A stretch of 64,000 nt of DNA from assembly GCA_002694985.1 (NCBI GenBank), contig NZNS01000006.1, positions 16,605 to 80,604 on the forward strand, written 5' to 3'. The position numbers and the translations under genes are program-made. The notes below the pieces were generated by a model that did no database searches, was not told where the DNA came from, and saw nothing but the letters and a program-made list of their open reading frames with translations. Source of the stretch: Parvibaculum sp. (lineage in GTDB: Bacteria; Pseudomonadota; Alphaproteobacteria; Parvibaculales; Parvibaculaceae). Positions 17,301 to 26,879 of this stretch are shown here, in pieces (position 1 is the stretch's first letter; each line of letters starts with the position of its first letter).

Positions 17301-18131
17301 TCAGCCGGCTTTTGGCTTCGCTACATTGGCGACGGCGGAAAGCGGTTCTTCCGTCACACTGTATCCGGCTTCCTTGGGGATACGCAGCACCGGCTCGCCC
17401 GCCTCGTTCTTCGTCACCTGCGGTTCCACCGTCACGATCTGCCTGCTGCGCGCCGTCTCGATTGCATGCGTGACATTGGGGCTCTCACCGACCTTCTCCA
17501 CATTCATCCGTGTCGGGAAGATGATCGTGCGAGTGCCCGCCTCCGCCTCTTTCAGCGCCTGCATAGGGCTGATCCACACGCTGTCGACCGATTCCGAACC
17601 GTCATGCACGGCAACATGGTCTTCCGGCGCATTCGCCAGATAGAACCGCGTGTCGAAACGCTTCGGCATCATTTTCGGCGTGATCCAGTGCGCGAAGGGC
17701 GTCAGCATGTCGCCCGCAAGCCGCAAGCCCTCTTTCGAGAGGAAGTCGGCGATCCCGACCTCGCCCCTGTTCAGGGGATCGCGGTAATGTTCAAGCGATT
17801 TCAGCCGTCCCGCATCGACAACACTGCCCGTCTGCTCGTTGCGCGCCAGCAGCACACCCGATTCCTCGAAGGCTTCGCGGATCGCGGCGACACGCATCGA
17901 AAACTCCCAGTCGTCGAGGCCGTCCATGCCGTCCGCGCGTTCGCGCACACCCGGCGCCATGTCGAGCTTGTCCACCTTGCCGCCCGGAAAAACCAGCGCC
18001 CCGCTTGCAAAATCGATCTGGTGATGCCGCACCACCATGAAGACTTCCAGCCCCGCTGTGCCATCGCGCAACAGCAAAATCGTCGCCGACGGGATCAGTT
18101 TGTTCGCGTTTTTTGGGTCCGCTTCGCTCAT
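17301..18131 (-). CDS. Nudix hydrolase, NUDT19-like
   Basis: This Nudix hydrolase cleaves a nucleoside-diphosphate-linked compound; NUDT19 relatives act on CoA and its esters. Start ATG 18131 follows a strong site (GGGAGGTTGAG) and gives 276 residues. The Nudix box is split: the leading Gly part (LVFPGGKVDKLD) and the catalytic part (REAFEESGVLL) are separated by about 35 residues including VRERADGMDGLDDWEF. Such an insertion inside the box is a hallmark of the NUDT19 group. The C-terminal third carries conserved HWITP and RFDTRFYLA, also typical. Given the many CoA-ester enzymes in the window, CoA or acyl-CoA turnover is a fair guess, not shown. Confidence 0.82.
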   Translation of the reverse strand: MSEADPKNANKLIPSATILLLRDGTAGLEVFMVVRHHQIDFASGALVFPGGKVDKLDMAPGVRERADGMDGLDDWEFSMRVAAIREAFEESGVLLARNEQTGSVVDAGRLKSLEHYRDPLNRGEVGIADFLSKEGLRLAGDMLTPFAHWITPKMMPKRFDTRFYLANAPEDHVAVHDGSESVDSVWISPMQALKEAEAGTRTIIFPTRMNVEKVGESPNVTHAIETARSRQIVTVEPQVTKNEAGEPVLRIPKEAGYSVTEEPLSAVANVAKPKAG

Positions 18132-18286
18132 CTCAACCTCCCTCGCATCGAATTTAAGACGAATTCGATGCATTTCATTCATGCAATGGCGACGCTGCCC
18201 GCCGCTCTATATCGCCCGGTTAAGCACTCCGAAAGAGACTCGCGCCACGCTTGTCTCTCTCGGGCAGATGCCGTTCGGAAAAAAAG

Positions 18287-19483
18287 ATGTACAGCAGTTC
18301 CTTTCGTCTGACCAACCGCGACATCGACCTTGCCTTCGAGGCGGGACACCTCTTTCTTGTCTATCAGCCGAAGCTTTCCCTAGCGGAAGGCGGGGTTCTT
18401 GGCGCGGAAGCCTATGTCCGCTGGAGCCACCCGGACTATGGTCTGCTGCCACCCGGTCTTTTTCTGTCCTTTTTTGAACAACGCGAGCGCGCCGGTGAAC
18501 TGACACGCTTCGTCGCGCGCGCCGCCGCAGATCTGCTCGTGGACTGGGCCGCCACAGCGGATCGTCACTGGCCGATCTCGATCAATCTCGGCGCGTCGGA
18601 CCTTGCCGATATGGGCCTCCCCGGCGCACTCGATGAAATCATGGGCGAGCGCGGCCTCGACCCGGCCCTGCTGATGCTCGAAGTGCCGGAAGGTGCTTTC
18701 GCCCGCCATGGTGAGGAAGCCGCCCGCGTACTCGCCACCTTGCGCCGCCTCGGCTTCCGCACCGCCCTAGATGGCGGCGGCGCCGTCATCGTGCCCGACA
18801 ATGTGCTGACGCCCGAACATTTCGACGAGGTGAAGATCGGCGGTGCCTCGATCATTCAGTTCGCCCGCCGCCTGAAAGGGTCCGGCCTCGGTTTCGTCGG
18901 CAAGCGTGTGTCGCTCGCCGCCTCGCGCGGTCTCGGCGCAACTGCCGTCGGCGTCGAGGACGAAATAACGTTGAATGCCCTCCCCGCACTCGGCTTCACC
19001 GCCGCCCAGGGCGCACTTCTCTGCCGCCCGATGATGCCGGACGAATTCGCGCAATGGTCACCGCCGCCGCTAAATCTCGTCCCGGAAAAAGAAGAAGAAG
19101 AAGAAGAAGTTCTTCTTCTCCTCGACCCCCTGCCCGAAGACGGCATCTCCGAGCAGGAAGAAGCGTATACGGATGAAATCTCCGCCAGCGCCGCGCCCAT
19201 CGTCGAGTATTCATGGGAGGATATCGACCCGATGATCCCGGCGGAAGAAGTGCGCGGCGTCGCCTGGCGTCTCGACCGCACCTGCCTCTTCCCGGATCGT
19301 CACTTGCTGGCGCTGGTGCGCCGCCCCCGCGTTCTGCCGCACGTGAGAAAGGAAAAGCTCGCGAAGAAGAAAGCATCCAGGAAGGTTGCGCCCGCTCCCC
19401 GCAGGCGTCCTCACAAGCCGAAACGCGCGCCCGCAGGCCTCGTCACGCGGCCAAGCCTCGTCCAGATCGCGCTTGGCTTCTGA
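18287..19483 (+). CDS. Degenerate EAL-domain protein with basic C-terminal tail
   Basis: The 398-residue product has an EAL-type fold in its first ~240 residues (YQPKLSLAEGGVLGAEAYVRWSHPDYGLLPPGLFLSFFE). The active site is altered. E-A-L reads E41-A-Y, the usual DDFGTG loop is DGGGAV, and the NLS and EITE positions read NLGAS and EVPE. Loss of the double Asp argues against c-di-GMP hydrolysis; binding or another role is possible. A GAA-repeat-coded run of six to seven Glu follows near residue 270, then an acidic linker and a very basic tail (KEKLAKKKASRK, PRRRPHKPKRAP) that could bind nucleic acid or lipid. Start ATG 18287 is preferred over TTG 18251. Confidence 0.75.
   Translation: MYSSSFRLTNRDIDLAFEAGHLFLVYQPKLSLAEGGVLGAEAYVRWSHPDYGLLPPGLFLSFFEQRERAGELTRFVARAAADLLVDWAATADRHWPISINLGASDLADMGLPGALDEIMGERGLDPALLMLEVPEGAFARHGEEAARVLATLRRLGFRTALDGGGAVIVPDNVLTPEHFDEVKIGGASIIQFARRLKGSGLGFVGKRVSLAASRGLGATAVGVEDEITLNALPALGFTAAQGALLCRPMMPDEFAQWSPPPLNLVPEKEEEEEEVLLLLDPLPEDGISEQEEAYTDEISASAAPIVEYSWEDIDPMIPAEEVRGVAWRLDRTCLFPDRHLLALVRRPRVLPHVRKEKLAKKKASRKVAPAPRRRPHKPKRAPAGLVTRPSLVQIALGF
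19088..19120 (+). repeat. GAA trinucleotide tract with adjacent inverted TTC tract
   Basis: About six GAA units are followed directly by TTCTTCTTCTCCTC inside the EAL-derived gene. The arms can pair (AGAAGAAG with CTTCTTCT) and the tract is slippage-prone. In the protein it gives a Glu run followed by V-L-L-L-L. Confidence 0.75.
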
Positions 19484-19486
19484 ACC

Positions 19487-20701
19487 TCACACCCGCTCGA
19501 TCACCATGGCAATGCCCTGCCCCACGCCGATGCACATGGTGCAGAGCGCGTAGCGGCCCTGCCGCCGTTCAAGTTCGTACATCGCGGTCGTCACGAGCCG
19601 CGCACCGCTCATGCCGAGCGGATGACCGAGCGCGATGGCACCGCCATTCGGGTTCACATGTTCCGCATCGTCCGGCAGGCCGAGGTCGCGCATCACGGCA
19701 AGGCCCTGGCTGGCAAACGCCTCGTTCAGCTCGATCACATCGATATCGCCGATATTGAGCCCCGTCTTCTCCAGCACCTTGCGTGTCGCCGGCGCAGGTC
19801 CGATCCCCATGATGCGCGGCGGTACGCCCGCCGTCGCCATCGCCACGATCCGCGCGCGGGGCTTCAATCCGTTCGCCTGCGCCGCTTCCGCCGAGGCGAT
19901 GACGAGCCCGCAGGCGCCATCATTCACGCCCGATGCATTGCCCGCCGTCACCGAGCCCCCCTCGCGGAACGGCGCCTTGAGCTTCGCCAGCGCTTCGAGC
20001 GTCGTCTCGGGCCGCGGATGCTCGTCCGCGCTGACCACCGTCTCGCCCTTCCGGTTCGCAATCGTCACCGGCACGATCTCTTCGGCCAGACGGCCCGCTT
20101 CCATCGCGGCGCCCGCCTTCTGCTGACTCCGCCATGCGAAGGCGTCCTGGTCCTCGCGCGAGATCTGGAAATCTTCCGCTACGTTCTCCGCCGTCTCGGG
20201 CATGGAGTCGACGCCATATTGCCGCTTCATCAAGGGGTTCACGAAGCGCCAGCCGATTGTCGTATCGTAGATCGCCGCGTCGCGCGAAAAAGCCGCCGTG
20301 GCCTTGCCCATCACGAAAGGTGCACGCGACATGCTCTCGACGCCGCCCGCGATCATGAGCGAGGCCTCGCCCGACTTGATTGCCCGCGCCGCCGTGCCGA
20401 CCGCGTCCATGCCCGATCCGCAAAGCCGGTTCATCGTCGATCCGGGCACCGTCTCCGGCAGCCCCGCCAGCAGCGACGACATCCGCGCCACATTCCGGTT
20501 GTCCTCGCCCGCCTGATTGGCGCAGCCGAAAATCACATCGTCCACGCGCTCCCAGTTCACATCCGGGTTCCGCTCCATCAGCGCCATCAGCGGCACCGCG
20601 CCAAGGTCGTCGGCGCGCACACTCGCCAGCGATCCTCCGTAGCGTCCGATAGGGGTGCGCACGGCATCGCAGATAAAGGCTTCCTGATGGGTGTGGTTCA
20701 T
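19487..20701 (-). CDS. Thiolase (acetyl-CoA C-acyltransferase; 3-oxoadipyl-CoA thiolase-like)
   Basis: Thiolases cleave 3-oxoacyl-CoA to acetyl-CoA and a shortened acyl-CoA. The 404-residue product has all family sites: acyl-accepting Cys in [10 protein letters not shown] near residue 92, NEAFASQ, the active-site His in [17 protein letters not shown], and the second Cys in [14 protein letters not shown]. The sequence around [21 protein letters not shown] resembles PcaF/PaaJ beta-ketoadipyl-CoA thiolases more than FadA. No other beta-ketoadipate gene is adjacent, so fatty-acid beta-oxidation remains equally possible. It is convergent with the EAL gene, three bases between stops. Confidence 0.93.
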   Translation of the reverse strand: MNHTHQEAFICDAVRTPIGRYGGSLASVRADDLGAVPLMALMERNPDVNWERVDDVIFGCANQAGEDNRNVARMSSLLAGLPETVPGSTMNRLCGSGMDAVGTAARAIKSGEASLMIAGGVESMSRAPFVMGKATAAFSRDAAIYDTTIGWRFVNPLMKRQYGVDSMPETAENVAEDFQISREDQDAFAWRSQQKAGAAMEAGRLAEEIVPVTIANRKGETVVSADEHPRPETTLEALAKLKAPFREGGSVTAGNASGVNDGACGLVIASAEAAQANGLKPRARIVAMATAGVPPRIMGIGPAPATRKVLEKTGLNIGDIDVIELNEAFASQGLAVMRDLGLPDDAEHVNPNGGAIALGHPLGMSGARLVTTAMYELERRQGRYALCTMCIGVGQGIAMVIERV

Positions 20702-20885
20702 GGTCGGGGCCCTCTTCGCTTTTGGAGAGGCCGCAACCTAGATCATTTCTTCACGTAGGGGAAACCTGTGTCACACTCGGGGCATCCCCCCCCCGGCAAC
20801 CCAACGAGGCAACCAACGGGGCAACACCCGTTTTTTGCTCGCAAGAAACAGCAAGGCCGACTGGCCGCCGGCGCTTGAGGGAAAA

Positions 20886-22022
20886 TCAAGCCACGTGCCG
20901 CTTGCGCTGGCCCGGTCCCGCAGAGACAAGACGCGCCAGCTTGTCGATCATCGTTTCGAGGTCCGGCGCGTCGATTTTCTCGAAGGTCTCGCGCAAACCG
21001 TCAAGCACGTGGGAGCGGTAGAGTTCGAGGTCAAGCGAGCCGTCCGAACTCCGCACCGCCTGATAAATATCGAGCACGCGGCGGAAGGCCGGGTAAAGCG
21101 CCTCCGGCATCCCCGCGCGCGCATAGACGGCGCGAAAACCGAGTGCGCCGACATCGTGGATCAGCCGCCAGATGCGCTCGCCGGGCACGGATGTGAGTTC
21201 CGCGAAAGCCGCCTCCACGAAACGGACTTCGCCCGCACAGGCCGCCCGCAGGATAAGCGTCGCCGTCAGGCGGCCATTCTCCGCAAGCTGTCCTGCCAGC
21301 GCGCGCAGATCGTCATTACCCATTCGCGTGAGAGCATCGGCTGTCGCGCGTTCGCGCGTCTGCTCTTCCAGCGTCGCCGCCACGCGATGATCCACCTCGT
21401 GATGCGCAACGAGATATTCGCGCAGCTGTTCGGAGACCATCGCGATCAGCCGTTCAACCAGAAGCGCCGGCAGTTCGCGCTGCTGCACCAGCGGCACCGC
21501 CACATCGGCGTCGTCGCCATAGCGTTTGACGAGGATCGTCGCCGCCGCTTCGTTGATGACCGCGCCCGCATTGTGAACCAGCGTCAGCACAGCGCTGCGG
21601 TCGCCGCGATGGGCTATCGCTTCGGAAACCGGCTCGGGCACAGCGGCGCGCGCCGCAATGGCACATTGCTTCTCGGGCGAGCCGTAAAAGACGAGCCCCA
21701 CAAGGTCTTCATCGGTAAGAACAGGCGAGCGTTTGAGAACGGGTATCGCTACCTGGTCGATATCGCGCGCAAGCCGCAGCACGACGTCGCGCGGCGCCGC
21801 CGGATTGTCGTCGAGGCAGCGTGCCAGCGCCTCGCGCACGGATATCGCGACATCATGGACGAGAAAGCCGAGAATTTCATGCGCGAGTTCGCGTTCGCGT
21901 GGTGCCAGTTCCACACTCGTGAAATTAAGGGCAACCTTTTCGGCAACGGCTATACGCGCGTCTTCGGACGGATTCGAAAGAAGCCGTTCCACATCCCCAA
22001 TCGTCAGTTGCTCCGCGTCCAT
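20886..22022 (-). CDS. DUF2336 domain protein (HEAT-like helical repeats)
   Basis: The 378-residue, mostly helical protein is a DUF2336 member, a family frequent in alphaproteobacteria and of unknown function. It opens MDAEQLTIGDVERLLSNPSEDARIAVAEKVA. HEAT-like helix pairs then repeat (EILGFLVHDVAISVREALARCL, VVLRLARDIDQVAIPVLKRSPVLTDEDLV). The C-terminal part has WRLIHDVGALGFRAVYARAGMP. There is no signal peptide. Start ATG 22022 lies shortly after a GGGGG stretch; an upstream codon at 22046 is less likely. It is divergent from the CaiB-type gene. Confidence 0.82.
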   Translation of the reverse strand: MDAEQLTIGDVERLLSNPSEDARIAVAEKVALNFTSVELAPRERELAHEILGFLVHDVAISVREALARCLDDNPAAPRDVVLRLARDIDQVAIPVLKRSPVLTDEDLVGLVFYGSPEKQCAIAARAAVPEPVSEAIAHRGDRSAVLTLVHNAGAVINEAAATILVKRYGDDADVAVPLVQQRELPALLVERLIAMVSEQLREYLVAHHEVDHRVAATLEEQTRERATADALTRMGNDDLRALAGQLAENGRLTATLILRAACAGEVRFVEAAFAELTSVPGERIWRLIHDVGALGFRAVYARAGMPEALYPAFRRVLDIYQAVRSSDGSLDLELYRSHVLDGLRETFEKIDAPDLETMIDKLARLVSAGPGQRKRHVA

Positions 22023-22310
22023 TGCAGCCCCCCGGCCGACCTTCACTGCGCCTCTTCAAACCGGCGCCCACGGATTAAAGCCTAGGCGAAAATCGCTTAA
22101 GGAATCTTTACCCCTGCCCGGCAGATCGCGCGGAATTTCGGGCTTTTTCATACCTGTGCATAAACACCGCAAGAAGGATCGGCGGCCCCCTCCGGCATTG
22201 CCCGGAAATGGCGAACGCCGATGATGTCAGCGGGGCACGGCTTTGACTCACCCGCCTTTTCATGGATGATCCCGCCCAACCGGAAAATCGGATAACGGGG
22301 AACGGACACC

Positions 22311-23507
22311 ATGCTTGAGGGCATCAAGGTCATCGAAATGGCCACCTATATTGCCGCACCGGGCGCGGGTGGCATTCTTGCCGACTGGGGCGCAGACGTG
22401 CTCAAGATCGAGCCGCTTTCCGGCTGCCCCATGCGCTACACCATGAAGAATGTCGGTGCCGACCATCTCAAGGGCTCACCCATCTTCGATCTCGACAATC
22501 GCGGCAAGAAGGGTCTTGCCATCGACACATCGAAGCCCGAAGGCATCAAGGCGGTGAAGCGTCTCGTGAAGGACGCCGATGTCTTCATCACCAATGTCCG
22601 TCCCGGCGGGCTGGAGCGCGCGGGTCTCGACTATGAAAGCCTGAAAGCCGTGAACCCTCGCCTCGTCTATGCAAGCGTCACCGGCTATGGCCTCGAAGGG
22701 CCGGACCGCGACCGTCCCGGCTTCGACGTCGCCGCCTTCTATGCGCGCTCCGGCTTCGGCTGGCTGCAAACCGTCAAGGGCAAGGAGCCCGTCACGCTGC
22801 GCACCGGCATCGGCGATCACACCACCAGCATGGCAACCGTCGGCGGCATCCTCGCCGCCCTGGTCGAGCGCCAGAAGACCGGCAAGGGCCGCCTTGTCGA
22901 GGCATCGCTCCTTCGCGCGGGCATTTATGCGGCAGGCTCCGACACGGCGGTCCAGCTTCGCTATGGCAAGCTCGGCTCCACCAAGTCGCGCCACGAAGCC
23001 CTCATGCCGATCAGCAATTTCTTCCAGACGAAAGACACCTGGATCGTCATCGTACCGCGTCAGAGCACGGTCGACTGGACGGCCATCTGCCGCGCCATCG
23101 GCAAACCGGAACTCGAAATCGACGAGCGTTTCGACGACCCGAAAAAGCGCCGCAGGAATGCCGCCGAACTCGTGGATATTCTGGATGCCGCTTTCGCCGA
23201 ACATGATATCGAGTACTGGCGCGAGAAGCTCGACGCCGAAGACATCATCTGGGCGCCCCTGATGCATCCGGCGGATGTCTTTGCCGATCCGCAGGCAAAA
23301 GCCGCCGGTGCCTATGTCGAGGTGCCCGAAGAAGATGGAAGCGGCACCTATTTCGCGCCCGCCTCCCCCATCCGCTTTCCGGGCTATGACGACACGCCGA
23401 AATCCGCCTCCCCTGCGCTTGGCCAGCACACACTGGAAACGTTGAAATCAGCAGGCTTCTCGGATGCGGAGATCGACGCGCTGCGCGCCTCCGGCGCGAT
23501 AAAGTAG
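22311..23507 (+). CDS. CaiB/BaiF family III CoA-transferase
   Basis: Family III enzymes move CoA between an acyl-CoA and a free carboxylic acid through an aspartyl-CoA thioester. The 398-residue product shows the N-terminal signature MLEGIKVIEMATYIAAPGAGGILADWGADVLKIEP. The conserved Asp region is RPGFDVAAFYARSG (catalytic Asp near residue 141), and LRTGIGDHTTSMATVGGILAAL follows. The ending (YDDTPKSASPALGQHT) matches the family. The substrate cannot be told; succinyl-CoA-dependent activation of a branched or dicarboxylic acid would suit the CoA-ester genes at 31-34 kb. The 264-bp gap before it shows no clear promoter. Confidence 0.93.
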   Translation: MLEGIKVIEMATYIAAPGAGGILADWGADVLKIEPLSGCPMRYTMKNVGADHLKGSPIFDLDNRGKKGLAIDTSKPEGIKAVKRLVKDADVFITNVRPGGLERAGLDYESLKAVNPRLVYASVTGYGLEGPDRDRPGFDVAAFYARSGFGWLQTVKGKEPVTLRTGIGDHTTSMATVGGILAALVERQKTGKGRLVEASLLRAGIYAAGSDTAVQLRYGKLGSTKSRHEALMPISNFFQTKDTWIVIVPRQSTVDWTAICRAIGKPELEIDERFDDPKKRRRNAAELVDILDAAFAEHDIEYWREKLDAEDIIWAPLMHPADVFADPQAKAAGAYVEVPEEDGSGTYFAPASPIRFPGYDDTPKSASPALGQHTLETLKSAGFSDAEIDALRASGAIK

Positions 23508-23511
23508 CGCC

Positions 23512-26229
23512 TCAGGAAGCAAAGCCGAGCATACGCGCCACCCGCTTCTCGATTTCGACCACGAAGAGAAGTGCGACGCCCACGCCAACCACCACAAGAC
23601 CCTGCGCCAGCGAAAGCGCCTGCGCGCCGAACACTGTCTGCATGAACGGCAGATAGGTGAAGATGAACTGCGCCGCCGTCACTGCGGCAACGCCGATCAG
23701 CACCGCACGGGTGCCCAGCACCCCCTGCCAGGTAAGCGACGTGCCATGCACATAGCGCACGCTGAAGAGATAGAAAATCTCCATCACCACCAGCACATTG
23801 ACGACCATCGTCCGCGCCGTCTCCAGCGATGCCCCTTGCGCCGTCGCGAATGTGTAGATGCCCAGCGTACCCGCAACCATGAGTACCGACACGAACAGAA
23901 CCCGCCAGAGCAGCCGTCCCGAAAGAAGCCGCAGCCCGGCCTTCCGTGGCGGACGGTTCATCACGCCCGGCTCTGCCGGCTCGAAGGCCAGCGTGAGACC
24001 CAGCGCCACCGTCGTCACCATATTGATCCAGAGAATTTGCACGGGCGTCACCGGCAGCGTCAGCCCGAAAATGAGCGCAAGAATGATCGTGAACGCCTCG
24101 CCGCCATTCGTCGGCAATGTCCAGGCGATCACCTTCGTCAGATTGTCATAGACCGTGCGCCCTTCCCGCACCGCCGCAACGATGGAGGCGAAGTTGTCGT
24201 CGGCCAGCACCATCTCGCTCGCCTCTTTCGCAGCCTCCGTTCCCTTGTCGCCCATCGCAACGCCCACATCGGCGCGCTTCAGGGCCGGTGCGTCATTCAC
24301 ACCGTCCCCCGTCATCGCGATCACGGAACCATCCGCCTGCAAAGCCTCGACAAGCCGCAGCTTGTGTTCCGGGCTCGTCCGCGCAAAGACGTTCGCCGCT
24401 CGCGCTTCTTCGGCGAAACGCGCATCATCCAGCGCGTCGAGCTCTCCTCCCGTCACTGTTCGCACTTGATCCGAAAGGCCAAGCTGTCCCGCGATCGCCT
24501 GCGCGGTCGCCGCGTGATCGCCTGTGATCATCTTTACGGAAATGCCGGCGGCACGGCATTCCGCAATGGCTTGCAGCGCCTCCGGCCGGGGCGGGTCGAT
24601 CAGCGCCACGAGGCCCAGAAATGTCAGCCCCTGCTCCACATCGGCTTGCGATATCGTCTGTGTTCCTTGCGGCATCTCGCGGCATGCCAATCCGATAACG
24701 CGCTGCCCCTCCGCCGCCAGCGCATCAATCTGCCCGCGCCAGAATGCAGCATCGAGCGCCCCTTCGCCCTCCCTTGTCTTCACCCTGTCGCACATGTCGA
24801 TAATGCGTTCGGGCGCCCCTTTCACATAGACCACGGGCGGCAGTTCATCGCCCGCATTGAGCGTCGCCATATAGCGGTGCCGCGCATCGAAGGGCACGGC
24901 GTCGAGCCGTAAAAAACGCTCGCGCGCCGCGGCAACGTCATGTCCCGCCTTGATTGCGAAAGAAAGCAGCGCCCCTTCCATCGGATCGCCATCGACACGC
25001 CATGTTCCATCTCTCTCGGTGAGATTCGCATCGTTGCAGAGCACGCCTGCAAGCGAGAGCTCCTCCAGCGCCGGATAGGCCGCCACGTCGATCGGCCCGC
25101 CTTCGGCAATGAAGCGCCCCTTCGGCTCATAGCCGGCCCCTTCCACCTCCACATGTGCCAACGCCGTTACCGCCGCGCGCACCGTCATCTCGTTCCGCGT
25201 CAGCGTTCCCGTCTTGTCCGAACAGATGATGGAGACCGCGCCAAGCGTTTCAACGGCATTCAGCCGCCTGATGATTGCATTGCGGCTCGCCATGCGCTGC
25301 ACGCCGACGGCAAGCGTGATCGTCATCACGGCGGGCAACCCTTCGGGTATGGCCGCGACCGCAAGCCCGATCATGACCATGAAGGCATAGGCCGCATCGT
25401 AATGAGCAACACTCGCCGCATAAAGGAAGACGAATGCCGAAACGGCCAACACCACGACAGTTACCTGCCGCGCGAACCCGTCCATCTGGCGTACCAGCGG
25501 CGTGGTGAGCTTTTCCACCGCACCGATCATGCCGCTGATCCGTCCGAGTTCGGTTTTCTCGCCCGTGGCGACCGCGATGCCGATCCCCTGTCCCGCCGCA
25601 ACGAAGGTGCCCGAAAACGCCATCGAGAAACGGTCGCCGAGCGGCGCATCCGCCTTGACCGGCGCCAGCCCCTTGTCGACAGGCACGGATTCCCCCGTCA
25701 GCGCCGCTTCGTCGATCCGCAGATTGTTCGCCTTTACCAGCCGAAGATCGGCGGCCACCCTGTCGCCCGCTTCCAGCAGCACAAGGTCGCCCGGCGTCAC
25801 CTTCTCGGCGGTGATGGTGATACGCCGCCCCTCGCGCAGTACGGAGGCATGCGGGTCGATCATCCCGCGTATTGCGTCCAGCGCCTGTTCGGCGCGGCCC
25901 TCCTGGATATAGCCGATGATGGCGTTTGCGACGACGACCGCGGCAATCACTGCCGCATCCGTCACATGCCCGATCGCCGCCGCGAGCACGCCCGCACCGA
26001 TCAGCACATAGATGAGCAGATTGTTGAATTGCAGCAGAAAGCGGGTGATCGCGTTGGCCCGCTTCGTCTTCGGCAGACGGTTCGGCCCATATTGCTCAAG
26101 ACGGCGTTCCGCCTCATCCGCGGTCAGCCCTCCGCGCGGCGTACCGAGTGCCGCAAGAACATCGCCCGCCTCAAGCGCATGCCAGTCGCGCCCGGTTCGT
26201 TCGCTGTCGGACTCCGCTTCGAATGCCAC
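23512..26229 (-). CDS. Cation-translocating P2-type ATPase
   Basis: This 905-residue inner-membrane pump is of the P2 (Ca2+-ATPase-like) class. Cation_ATPase_N ([19 protein letters not shown]) is followed by ten helices. The actuator has LTGES, helix M4 [17 protein letters not shown], the phosphorylation site is [13 protein letters not shown], and [22 protein letters not shown] forms the hinge. In helix M6 the usual N-x-x-T-D of Ca2+ pumps reads [16 protein letters not shown], so the calcium-binding Asp is Thr. This suggests another ion (Na+, K+, Mn2+ or polyamine have been proposed for related groups). It ends [18 protein letters not shown]. No obvious partner gene lies next to it. It is convergent with the CaiB-type gene. 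Confidence 0.93.
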   Translation of the reverse strand: MAFEAESDSERTGRDWHALEAGDVLAALGTPRGGLTADEAERRLEQYGPNRLPKTKRANAITRFLLQFNNLLIYVLIGAGVLAAAIGHVTDAAVIAAVVVANAIIGYIQEGRAEQALDAIRGMIDPHASVLREGRRITITAEKVTPGDLVLLEAGDRVAADLRLVKANNLRIDEAALTGESVPVDKGLAPVKADAPLGDRFSMAFSGTFVAAGQGIGIAVATGEKTELGRISGMIGAVEKLTTPLVRQMDGFARQVTVVVLAVSAFVFLYAASVAHYDAAYAFMVMIGLAVAAIPEGLPAVMTITLAVGVQRMASRNAIIRRLNAVETLGAVSIICSDKTGTLTRNEMTVRAAVTALAHVEVEGAGYEPKGRFIAEGGPIDVAAYPALEELSLAGVLCNDANLTERDGTWRVDGDPMEGALLSFAIKAGHDVAAARERFLRLDAVPFDARHRYMATLNAGDELPPVVYVKGAPERIIDMCDRVKTREGEGALDAAFWRGQIDALAAEGQRVIGLACREMPQGTQTISQADVEQGLTFLGLVALIDPPRPEALQAIAECRAAGISVKMITGDHAATAQAIAGQLGLSDQVRTVTGGELDALDDARFAEEARAANVFARTSPEHKLRLVEALQADGSVIAMTGDGVNDAPALKRADVGVAMGDKGTEAAKEASEMVLADDNFASIVAAVREGRTVYDNLTKVIAWTLPTNGGEAFTIILALIFGLTLPVTPVQILWINMVTTVALGLTLAFEPAEPGVMNRPPRKAGLRLLSGRLLWRVLFVSVLMVAGTLGIYTFATAQGASLETARTMVVNVLVVMEIFYLFSVRYVHGTSLTWQGVLGTRAVLIGVAAVTAAQFIFTYLPFMQTVFGAQALSLAQGLVVVGVGVALLFVVEIEKRVARMLGFAS

Positions 26230-26309
26230 CTATACCCGCTCCACTGTTCGTTGTGGGGCAGTATAGCGGATTTTCAGCCTCTCTTCCCGCGCGAGGTCTT
26301 GTCGCAGCC

Positions 26310-26777
26310 TCAGCAGCAGCAGCTTCTCTTCTTCTCCGGGTCGTGAAGTTGCGGCTTGAAGAACATGCCGAGTTGCAGGCTCTCCGCAATCCGAGCCGCC
26401 TTCTCGACAAAGCACTCCGCCGTTTCCGGCGCGCAGACATCTTCGGCCGCTTCGCGGAAAAGCATGAGCCAGCGATCGAAATGCTTTGGCGTTACCATCT
26501 TGAGCTTCATGTGAGCCAGCATCGGCTGTCCCTTGTAGCGGCCCGTCGTCAGCATCACGCTCGACCAGAAGTCGCACATCTTCAGAAGATGCGGCTCCCA
26601 ATTATCGCCGATCACATTGTTGAAGATCGGCCCCAGCACTTCATCCTCGCGGATGCGCGCATAAAACGTCCGGACCAGCATCTCGATCTCTGCTTCGTTC
26701 GTGGTGCCGTCTCCCGCGGCCACGCCCCGGGGATATTTCACCGCATCCCGGGCCCTGCCGTCGCGATTGTCCGTCAT
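26310..26777 (-). CDS. Group III truncated haemoglobin
   Basis: The product is a 155-residue 2-on-2 globin of group III. The key helix LVRTFYARIREDEVLGPIFN, the CD-region WEPHLLKMCDFWSSVMLTTGRYKGQPMLAH (proximal-side His in LAHMKL) and FDRWLMLFREAAEDVC fit the group. Members bind O2 or NO and are often linked to nitrosative stress. The tail ends in KKRSCCC, an unusual cysteine triplet. It is divergent from an NsrR-type gene, with an NsrR-like operator 14 bp before its start and AGGAG at the ribosome-binding position. It therefore probably detoxifies NO under NsrR control. Confidence 0.92.
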   Translation of the reverse strand: MTDNRDGRARDAVKYPRGVAAGDGTTNEAEIEMLVRTFYARIREDEVLGPIFNNVIGDNWEPHLLKMCDFWSSVMLTTGRYKGQPMLAHMKLKMVTPKHFDRWLMLFREAAEDVCAPETAECFVEKAARIAESLQLGMFFKPQLHDPEKKRSCCC

Positions 26778-26790
26778 GCTGCTCTCCTAT

Positions 26791-26813
26791 AAGGTATATT
26801 TAATATACATCTT
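26791..26813 (-). promoter_or_regulatory. NsrR-type operator between globin and regulator
   Basis: The 23-bp inverted repeat consists of half sites AAGGTATATTT and, on the other strand, AAGATGTATAT, around a single central base. It closely matches the known NsrR pattern of two AAGATGYATTT halves. It lies in the divergent gap 14 bp before the globin start and 67 bp before the regulator start, so one site could control both genes. Confidence 0.8.
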
Positions 26814-26879
26814 ATATCGCATTATTCATACCGCCATGCGGCATTTCGCCTGCCAGGAAGAATTTCGAAGGAATCCCTC

